From Tubulanus polymorphus (Eukaryota; Nemertea; Palaeonemertea; Tubulaniformes; Tubulanidae), in the NCBI RefSeq assembly GCF_964204645.1, contig NC_134033.1, positions 5,924,231-5,988,230 of the forward strand: 64,000 nt of DNA, given 5' to 3'. Both the position numbers and the translations under genes were made by a program. Positions 55,471 through 64,000 of this stretch are shown piece by piece (within the stretch, counting starts at the first letter, position 1; the number at the start of each line of letters is the position of its first letter). The notes beneath the pieces were generated by a model that saw only the letters and a program-made list of their open reading frames with translations, was not told where the DNA came from and did no database searches.

Positions 55471-56479
55471 TTTTATATAGTAAAGCGTGACGACCTTCTG
55501 ATAATGATTCTTAACGACCAATTGTTTATCGAAACTTTATAGCGGATAAATAAACAATATAAACACAAGGTATTTCCGTGATATTTTGAATTTATTCGCA
55601 GTTCATATTTAGCGCCATTCTCGCGAGATTATCAACAACCCGGAAATAAAATCCAAGCCCATCGCCAAACCCCTGTGGTAATTTGTACGTAAAAAGTGGG
55701 CATCAGAAAAATGTCTCCCGGTTAGTTGGCCCTATAATTCGCCAAGTAAGTTAACATCCTTCGAATTACCCCTGACAATTACCCTTAATAAAATCACTCG
55801 CTGGAATTCTCCCGCAAAATTACCCCGGTAAAACTTTCAATTGATAACTGCCCTCATTGGAAAACATCCTTTGGCAAACGGACTTTACTCTGGAGTCGAA
55901 TCATTCAGTCGAAAAAATTTGGCTAATGTAAACATTTTCTAACTAGCCTCTAGTCAGACTAGTAATAAATTTCAAACCAAACCGTTTTGTTTTCTCGCGC
56001 GAGATAACCTAAAGATTTGAATTCCCGCGCGAGGAAACCAAAATGTTATGTTTTTTAGGACGAATACCATACTTCATTGTGCTGTACGCAGTACAACTCA
56101 TCATGAAACGCTTTACTTCCACAATATTTGAGACGGAATCCATTCCTATATACGTAAATTCAAAGATCTATATGAGCACTAGCTCCCACGAACAGACTAT
56201 AGGAACAGGGAAAGCAAGTATGTTTAGTGAAAGCATGCAGTTTCTTGTTGACAAGTAATGACACATTAAGATCCTGTATCATTTAACCGTCTTTCACAAC
56301 ATCATTATGTATTATTTTCCCATACAAGTAATTTAAGACACGAAGAATGGAGAACTATCAAATATAACCCAATAGGTTCCTGACTTTGAGTTGTTTTTCA
56401 TTGTTATCACTATTGTGATATTAGGCCATGTTTTTATGTTTGATGGCGAGAATTTGAATAAATTATGATGATCATAATG

Positions 56480-56759
56480 GCGATGATAAATATTTCTTTG
56501 ATCCCTGCTCATCAGTCCAGTCGCATTGATCTCATTCGAATGTTCCTCCGCTTTTATCCCTGAATCAGGGAATTCAATCTGTCATGAGAATGTATGTTTT
56601 GTTCGTGTAACTAGAGTAGCAACGCTTGAAGCGTCCAGTTCGATCACTAGGGAAGTGGACCACACGCGGCAGAAATTTATAAGAGATGATCATGTCGCGC
56701 TACATCATTTTGAAGTGAAGGCTTAATCGACCCAGTCCAACAAATTATAAATCACAACC
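56480..56759 (+). promoter_or_regulatory. Duplicated upstream region, fourth copy
   Basis: TTGATCCCTGCTCATCAGTC, CATTGATCTCATTCGAATGTTC and the stretch ending ACAACCATGCAAGCC match the region before the 47410 exon. Confidence 0.6.
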
Positions 56760-57081
56760 ATGCAAGCCGTGTATCTCACCATCATATTTCATTGCATTGG
56801 CAAAAGTGAGGCGTATAAATCTTTTGAATCGACGCTCAGATTGTCTACGGAATTGAATGCCGTGACAGAACAACAGCAACAACAACAACATCATGCTGAT
56901 CTGTCGTTATTGGGATGCGCGATACTTTGTTCAACGCGGTATCAAACTTGTAACTATATGACCTACAACTCCGAAAATAGAAGTTGTGGAATTCCATTCA
57001 GAAGCTATTCAGATGTTCTTGTTTTATTCGATCGGGATATTCCAAGGATTCCAGCTTTCTTTGATGAGCTGTTCATGACCG
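56760..57081 (+). CDS. Exon 1 of the fourth tandem copy, gene interrupted by Polinton 2
   Basis: Intact exon: signal peptide (MQAVYLTIIFHCIGKSEA), poly-Gln/His run, then the same PAN-like cysteine pattern as at 47410, ending ATGACCG|GTAAAT in phase 1. The following ~1.2 kb resembles intron 1 of the other copies. The second Polinton then starts at about 58365, and no exon 2 is seen in the window. The remaining exons may lie beyond the insertion, in which case the transposon sits in intron 1. Confidence 0.75.
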
Positions 57082-58159
57082 GTAAATAATAATTATTTTC
57101 TCAGTGGTTGGTTTCATACCGTTAATGTTTGTGCAATAATAATTTAAAGTGACCATATCGTGTGTTTGACATACGTATGTTCTAAAGTTTGTCCATGCGG
57201 CGAGAAACAAGGGGCTTTCTAGTCAGCGTGGTCTTCTTCGGTTTTGATCAGTTTTTTCTCGGTTTCGGAGACCTAGAATGTTGGCTTCATATTTTAAGTC
57301 GACTAAATCTGCTACTTTACGCTCGTTTGGCCACTTTTTTTAATGAAATATTTACATTTTTGAGCCATGTGAATATCACTCGGTTGTTTGTTGGTCATCC
57401 GTCCAGTAAATAGTAGATTTATGTGGTAAAGCACCTGACGCTTGTATTGGAACAAAACTTCATGTTACGTTTTATTACAAAACATGTCGGGAAAATGTTT
57501 TTGCAACAGAAAATAAGGGAAAAGCCAAGCACCTCAGCAGCTGTTCCGGGCGTACAAATGATACTGTTCATACATCAATGTTCATCAATATTGCAAAATC
57601 ATATTAGTACTAAAACTAGATTGAAATGTCGCACCAATTTTGACTTTTTTTTAGATAAAGATGCTGCATCGAGCTTATCAAACTACATTAAAATATCTCA
57701 AGAAGAAACAGATTTGTTTCATTCGTGTTTGTTTCAGGAGACAGCATTTCCCGTTACGGAGCCATCCGCACATTCTCGAAACGAGTGAAAAGCAATGTTT
57801 GCATTATTCGTTTTCCGAGTTTAATGATTCGTGTTTAACTAGAGTAACGTGCATTAGGCATTACCCACACACATTGCGTGGATGAAAATAACACGTAGAT
57901 TATCCACAGGATAATTGCGTACATAATTCATGTGTGTATTTCCCGCTTTTTAATAAACAAAAGAGAGACGACGCGTACGATTGATTCATATAACCGTCGT
58001 TTGGTATACAAATTGGTTTTCTGATAAACCGAACGTTGCTATGATTTAAATAGTTGATGAGCCACAATATCAGTATCATCTGCGCATGGTATTAATCACG
58101 AATAATTTCATCATTAGTAATCATTAATGAATTTTCATAACAAACATTTTATGTAGTAT

Positions 58160-58245
58160 AGCTCTCTCTGGCCCTCAGTCGCTCTGACGCTCTGTCCCTC
58201 TCTCCTGCTCTCCCGCTCTCCCTATCTCCCTGTCTCCCTCTCAAG
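58160..58245. repeat. CT-rich simple repeat
   Basis: CTCTCTCC / CCCTCTC repeats just upstream of the second Polinton. Confidence 0.8.
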
Positions 58246-58364
58246 TGTTTTAATTAATAAGTTAATGAAGTGTTTTAATTTCACTACGGTTTCCTTCCAT
58301 TTCAAAAGAGATGACGACGGCAGAGTCTGGTTTACCTTCAAAACTGGAGCCTGTTTGGCACGGG

Positions 58365-58508
58365 TGTAATAGGATAAGTGTCTTATCATACCAGAGGTCG
58401 AAAGGTCGAGCTGATAGAAAATAAATTCTCACACGCTCGAGTTTATTTTTATTTTTCACTCACTCAACCTTTCAACCTCTGATATGAAACAACACTTACC
58501 CTATTACT
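58365..58508. repeat. Palindromic terminus of Polinton 2
   Basis: The left half CATACCAGAGGTCGAAAGGTC is mirrored by AACCTTTCAACCTCTGATATG in the right half. The palindromic layout of element 1 is kept although the sequence differs. ATTCATATATATGAAC follows (about 58516-58531), like ATTCATATATATGAAT in element 1. Confidence 0.8.
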
Positions 58509-58591
58509 CTAATAATATTCATATATATGAACATTATATAAATGGATATCATATATATGAAATCAATTTTAATAAAAAACCTGTATAATAA

Positions 58592-58930
58592 ATGGAGAGT
58601 AAACAAATACACAGTGACTTCTTAAATAGAATTAAAGATACGACAAATGTCAAATCTGTAGATTATAAATTCAAAAAGTTAACAGAATTAACATTACATA
58701 AGAAATATCAAATTACAAATATTGAACCATTTAGTAATAGATATGGTGATAAATTAGTTATTCACTTAGAATATGAAGGATTAAAAGGAAATAAATATAA
58801 ATTCAGAACATATTTACCTGATAGATTTCATAGATTATCCAGTGAATATCTAGAAGTGTGTTCTGGTGATTTCTATTTCATATATAAAGGTAAGAATGAA
58901 AAAGGATGTCATGATATAGATTTCGAATAA
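58592..58930 (+). CDS. Small conserved protein, possible OB-fold, Polinton 2
   Basis: The 112-residue intact homologue of the 14305-14646 gene shares nearly all of HLEYEGLKGNKYKFRTYLP. It lies directly inside the terminus and upstream of polymerase B, with a strong class A motif (CAATTTTAATAAAAAA, then GTATAATAAATGG). It is the only gene of this element without a break, by chance or because it decayed more slowly. Confidence 0.7.
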   Translation: MESKQIHSDFLNRIKDTTNVKSVDYKFKKLTELTLHKKYQITNIEPFSNRYGDKLVIHLEYEGLKGNKYKFRTYLPDRFHRLSSEYLEVCSGDFYFIYKGKNEKGCHDIDFE

Positions 58931-58967
58931 TATAAAATCAATTTTAATAAAAAATTTGATATTAAAA

Positions 58968-61900
58968 TTGAAGCAAATAAGTACTACTGTCCAACATGTA
59001 AAATCAATATATAGATAAATCTCAAAAACAAGACATAATGATACTAAATCTCACTTAGAGAATAAATTGAAATTACAATGATGATATATTAGAAACTAAA
59101 TTAAATAAATCAAAGAATGAAAAAGAAATATATAAATGTGATACGTGTAATCAATCATTCAGTAACAGAAGATATTATGAACAACATTTAAAATCTAAAA
59201 ATCATATTAGAAATATCAATAATGATATTTTAGGTGAAGATTATTTTGATAAAGATATTAATAAGAAACAAAGCATAATTAGAAGAATAAATAATAAAAG
59301 ACCATACATGGAAGATATTATATTAATTCATTAGATGATAAAAAGATTTTGAAATAACTGAAGCATTTAAAAGTGATATTGGACCAGCTGCTATTGAATT
59401 TAAATTTTATAAAGGCAAAACATTAGACGAAAATAACAATAAAACATTTAGAAAATATGAAAAATATTATAAGAATAATTACAGACGTAGAATATCCTAA
59501 AATTAGTATATCTGCTAAAGTTAAATTTATAAAATCTTAAGATAAACCAATACATCATTCACAAAATATTATTTCAAAATAAAATATAGATGATAGATTA
59601 AATAAATGTAATAATGAAACTTTAAAAAAATTGAAGAGAAATATTTTGAAGGATCTGGTTTAATATTTGATGAAATAATATTTATGACATTACATGTGTA
59701 CAATACAAAATATAATAATTTAACTAAATCAAAACCAATTGATGAAAATAATTTATCATATTATAAAGATGATAATATAAATGCATCAAGTTATATCAAA
59801 TTACCATTTAAAACTAATGTTGTTATAAGTGTACTAAATGAAGATGATGTTTTGTATGGTCAATGATAAGTTGCTTACGTCCAACAGAATATATTACACA
59901 TAGTTTTAGATTAACAATTTATATACCATTTGAAAATGATTATAAGATAGACAGTTATCCTGTGAGAATTAAGAATATTCCGAAAATAGAAAGAGATAAT
60001 AATCTAAAAATAAATGTATTTGATTTAATCAAATTAACAAATACAAAAGGTAATAATATTAAACAATATACATTAGAACCTTTGTATTTATCAAACGATT
60101 GTGATTCAAATGGTGTTATAGATATATTATATTATGAGAATCATTATATGTGGATAAAACAAATTGATTTATTTTTTAATTCGGAAAATGATTATACTCG
60201 TAAAATATATCTAAGTAGAAAATGTATAACTAAATTCAGTAATGAAAGTGCATTATTAAATCATAAACAATTATGTGATAATCATGATTTTTGTAAGTTA
60301 ATTTTACCAAATGAAAAAGATAAAATATTAGAATTCTAAAAATGTGATTACAAAAATAAAGTACCATTTGTTATATATGGTGATTTTGAATCATTAAACA
60401 AAGAGTTAACTGATCAAGATAGAAAAGAAATATATTATAAAAGAATGACATTAAATCCTAATGAAAATGATTTTTCAGAACCACCAATAACAAATACTAT
60501 TAAAAAAATTCATCAAAGTGCTGCAGCGTTTGGATTATATATAAAATCTGATTATCCAGAACTGATTAAAAGTGAATATTATTATTATAGAAATGAAAAT
60601 GTTATCAATCATTTTTGTGACTTATTAATTGAATATGAAATTAAATTCAATGAATTATTAGATACAAATATAGAAATTAGAGTGACAGAACAAGATAAAG
60701 AAGAATTTGATTTTGCAGATAAATGTTATTATTGTAGTCAAGTATTCTATTCATTTGATAAAAAAGTAAGAGATCATGATCATTTGAATGGTAAATCTAG
60801 AGGAGCAGCACATGAGAATTGTAACTTACAAGCTAAGAAAATCAATTTTGTTCCAATTATATTTCATTATTTATCATGATATGATGCACATTTATTTATC
60901 AAGCAACTATGTCATAAAATAGAAGAAATCAATAATGAAATAGAAAGATTAAATTCAAATAGATCAAAAGATGTTGCTTAAATACCAACTTATAAATTCA
61001 AAATGTTAGCTAAAACATCTGAGAATTATATATCTTTCCCATTTGGATGTCTAAGATTTATAGAGTCATATAGATTTTTGAGTAGTTCATTAGATAATTT
61101 ATCAAAAAGTTTAATTGATGATGAATTAAAAATATTAAAACAACATTATCCAAATAATGATGATTTTCAATTAATGAGATATAAAGGCGCGATTCCATAT
61201 TCATTTTATAAATCGCATAATGATTTTAACATAACTGAATTATTAAAAGAACAATTTTATGATGAATTTAGATCCGAGTATGTTAAAGATAGAGTTTATA
61301 ATAGAACATTGAATATTTGGAATCATTTTGGAATGAAAAATCATGGACAATTAGTAGATTTATATTTAAAATCAGATGTATGATTATTTACTGATATATT
61401 TGAAAGTTTTAGAGATGTGAATCTAAAATATTTTAGTATCAGGTTTGACTCAGGATTGTGGATTAAAATACAGATATAAAATTGGATTAACAAAAATAGA
61501 ACAATTATTATTATTTGTAAAATCTATAAGAGGAGGTGTTTCAGGTATATTAGGTGATAGATATTTCAATGTAAATGATAATCCTGGATATAAGTTATTA
61601 TATATAGATGCAAATAATCTATATGGTTGGGCAATGATGGAACCACAGGCTTATGGAGTATTTCAAATAACTGAAATTTGACAGCACGAAAATGCTGATA
61701 AATTTGATTGGAAGAAAAGAATTCTAGAAATTGCAGATGATTCAGATACTGGTTACTTTTTTGTTGTAGACTTGGAATATCCTGAATATATCAAATTTAA
61801 ATCTAGAAATCTAGAGTACTGTCCCGAACATAAAACTGTAACACATGAAGAATTATCAAATTATCAAAAAAGAATTAAACCTGAAAATCATATTCATACA

Positions 61901-62880
61901 GAAAAGTTAATGGTAACTCAGGAAGATAAATATAATTATGTAGTACATTATAGAATTTTAAAATTCTATTTGAATCAAGGAATGATTCTAAAAAAGTACA
62001 TATATATATTTCATTTAGTCAATCTAAATGGTTAGAAAAATATATAGATTTTAATACCAAACAGAGAACCAAAGCTAAAACTGATTTTGAGAAAGATTTT
62101 TTCAAGTTAATGAATAATGCATTCTTTGGTAAGACTTGTGAAAATATTAGATTCAAACATATCCTAAATTTATTGGTAACAGAATATTTAGCTGCAGTTA
62201 AAATGAGGAGAACTTCTATGAAATTTAATAAACCAATTTATGTTGGAGCATCAGTTTTAGAAATATCAAAATTATTAATGTATGAATTTTACTATAACGT
62301 ATTACAACCTCATTTTGGAGAAAAGCATATAGATATCTTATATTTTGATACAGATTCTTACATATTTAAGATAAGAACTAATAATATAACAGATGATTTA
62401 AAAACAGTAAAACATCATTTTTATTTCAGTTACTATCCTAAAAATCATGAATTCTTTAACAATGATAATGAAAAAGTTCCTGGGAAGTTTAAGGATGAAT
62501 ACGGTGGTGAAGAAATGATAGAGTTCATTGGAATTCGATCTAAATCGTATAGTTATGAAACTAAAACTCATGAATCTAAAAAATTGAAAGGTATGACAAA
62601 AAGCGTTGTTGAAAAAAACATTAATTTTAAAGATATCATCAATTGTATATTTAATGAAGAAGTTAGAAAACATAAGATGAAATGTTTAAGATCTGAAGAT
62701 CATGAAATGTTTATTGAAGAGATAGAAAAGGTTAGTCTTATCCCTTTCGATGATAAACGATATATATGAGATAATGGAATCCACACAGTTGCATATGGTT
62801 GCAATTTAGATGAATGCTTAAAATTTAAAAGGGATGAAGAGAATGAGAATGAGATTATGAACAGGGTTCTAACATGTTAA
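58968..62880 (+). pseudogene. Protein-primed DNA polymerase B, Polinton 2, many breaks
   Basis: Homologous to the minus-strand gene of element 1 along its whole length. The start codon is TTG instead of ATG (58968-58970). Numerous stops and indels split it into pieces, the clearest at 59863-60339, 60445-60879, 61003-61383 and 62110-62769. Recognisable motifs: ExoI YGDFES (~60377), the HDHLNGKSRG finger region, motif A DANNLYGWAM (~61608), motif B MNNAFFGKTCEN (~62110), motif C FDTDSYI (~62345). Unlike element 1, ExoI here has D-x-E spacing. Confidence 0.9.
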
Positions 62881-62907
62881 TCGACTTTAATAATATATGT
62901 ATGATAA

Positions 62908-63433
62908 ATGGAGAGTAAACAGCCACAAACTATAAATATTACGCATAGTGTTGTTAATATCTATCATAGAAAATGTTCTAAGTGTGAATTAATAAGTAAA
63001 CAATCTTCAGAATATCATAAAGATAAGACTAAGTTTATGTAAATGTTTATGATCTAAAGTATCACAATTATTCAGTAAAGATAATCACTCAGAAACACTT
63101 ACAAATTTATTAAATTGTTCAGATAAATCTTCAAAATCATGGATTATATATCAGTTCGATGATCATATGAATATAAAAAACTATGGAGATTATTTCCATA
63201 TAGATTATGTATTACCGATACCTAAATTTAATATGAATGATGAATATAATAAGACATTGATATGGAATTGGAAGAACCTGAGACCCCTCGAAAAGAAAGG
63301 AAATATAATCAAGTCTAACAAACTAGATGTGAAATTTTATTTGGATTAATTAGATAAACCGAAGGAATTTATTGAATTATGGAATTATGAACCAAATAAT
63401 GAACAATACGTTGAATCTTTATTAAGTGGTTGA
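62908..63433 (+). pseudogene. HNH endonuclease, Polinton 2, broken
   Basis: Homologue of the 3293-3961 gene. It keeps KCSKCEL at the N-terminus and the HNH part YFHIDYVLPIPKFNMNDE plus NWKNLRP, but the second His of HIDH is Tyr. A middle segment is deleted and stops are present. It follows the polymerase by 27 bp. Confidence 0.8.
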
Positions 63434-63770
63434 AGAATAGTTTGTGGAATTTAATATCGAGAATCCGAAATGACGTATCTGGACAGTTATAGTAACTGCT
63501 CCGCATCGATAGACAAAAGTAGTGAGATATTAAACAGAACTCAAATAAAATATTAGAAAAATTACATATCTTAACTAGCTATTAAATTCTATTATATTTT
63601 AATTCAAAATCTATTATTTCTTTTCAAAAAAGAGAATACTTTATATCACAATTCTTTAACTTAACTAGCTAGTATTAACGCAAAGAGTTACTAGTATCAC
63701 TTGAAGAATAAGTATAATTTTTTTAAATCACTTTTTCCTAATTATAAAAGTCTAATAAATGTCCTCATAA
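63434..63770 (+). promoter_or_regulatory. Conserved intergenic block, Polinton 2
   Basis: Counterpart of 3962-4186 with the same ACTAGCTAGT palindrome (63664-63673) and AATACTTTATATCACAA. An extra ~70 bp precedes it (GGACAGTTATAGTAACTGC). Confidence 0.6.
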
Positions 63771-64000
63771 ATGTCTAAGAAATCTAATAAGAATAATATT
63801 GATATTGAAAAAACATAAGATGATTTAGGTATTACTGATAATAATGATAATGTAGCAACTAATAGTGTTAATAATATTGACATTGAGTACTATTTATATT
63901 GTAAACATCAACTTGAGTTACTAATTGCTAGGGGTAAATGCAAAGAATTTCTAAGTAAAATTATAACATATCAAGAATTAGACTCTATGGATAAAGAAAA
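63771..64000 (+). pseudogene. 200-residue conserved protein, Polinton 2, broken and cut by window end
   Basis: MSKKSNKNNIDIEKT, then an in-frame TAA, then continuing homology (YYLYCKHQLELLIARGK) to the window end. It matches the gene at 4187. Confidence 0.8.

Larger units (their letters stand above)
58365..64000 (+). mobile_element. Second Polinton, left part, heavily decayed
   Basis: It starts with a palindromic end (58365-58508) analogous to, but diverged from, the TIR of the first element (GTAATAGGATAAGTG... versus AGTAATAGGGATAATAGG...). In order on the plus strand: the 113-residue protein homologue, polymerase B, the HNH endonuclease and the 200-residue protein. The order differs from the first element, where polymerase is at the opposite end and inverted. 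Many stops and shifts. The right end and target duplication are outside the window. Confidence 0.9.

Noticed and set aside
58262-58459. 65-codon minus-strand frame across the Polinton 2 boundary
   Set aside because: Spans host DNA and the palindromic terminus; a chance frame.

Overview
The window is animal genomic DNA, probably from a marine invertebrate. The host exons encode secreted PAN-like / YGGCP-type proteins of a kind I associate with lophotrochozoans such as molluscs, but the species is not determinable from the sequence. The DNA is dense with transposons. Its centrepiece is a complete Polinton/Maverick, a virus-like DNA transposon, at 581-18975. Part of a second, more decayed relative starts at about 58365 and runs off the right edge.

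Region by region: (1) 1-574 and 18982-22091 are two halves of one minus-strand LTR retrotransposon (LTR, primer-binding site, gag, aspartic protease). The Polinton is inserted inside its protease reading frame. (2) 581-18975 is the Polinton. It has ends AG...CT, a 6-bp target duplication AATATA, ~356-bp terminal inverted repeats (TIRs), and two convergent gene blocks meeting at a minisatellite near 6.9 kb. The rightward block holds an unknown gene with a host-like TATA promoter and a spliced leader, an HNH endonuclease, two unknown genes, a chromodomain integrase and a packaging ATPase. The leftward block, read from the right end, holds protein-primed DNA polymerase B, a small possible OB-fold protein, the minor capsid protein, several small membrane proteins, the major capsid protein and a zinc-finger protein. 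(3) 22.1-58.4 kb is host DNA with a tandemly duplicated plus-strand gene family. It has a relic exon at 24.4 kb, a pseudogene at 33-41 kb, an intact five-exon gene at 47.4-54.2 kb and a fourth copy at 56.8 kb. Between and within these lie a Penelope-like element, a LINE fragment, a foldback element, several MITE-like repeats and a 50-bp minisatellite. (4) 58365-64000 is the second Polinton, whose left end sits just downstream of exon 1 of the fourth host copy.

The Polinton genes look like a small virus genome: integrase and polymerase for insertion and copying, ATPase plus two capsid proteins for particle assembly. The most interesting pattern is cis-regulatory. Genes for nucleic-acid functions share one start-proximal motif (TTTAATAAAAA, then TATAATAAATGG). 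Capsid and membrane genes share another (T-tract, then TAAATAAATG). The leftmost gene alone has a TATA box and spliced leader. This suggests a three-stage expression programme. Polymerase, integrase, ATPase and at least one other gene carry single frame lesions, so this copy is probably recent but inactive. No maturation protease was recognised.
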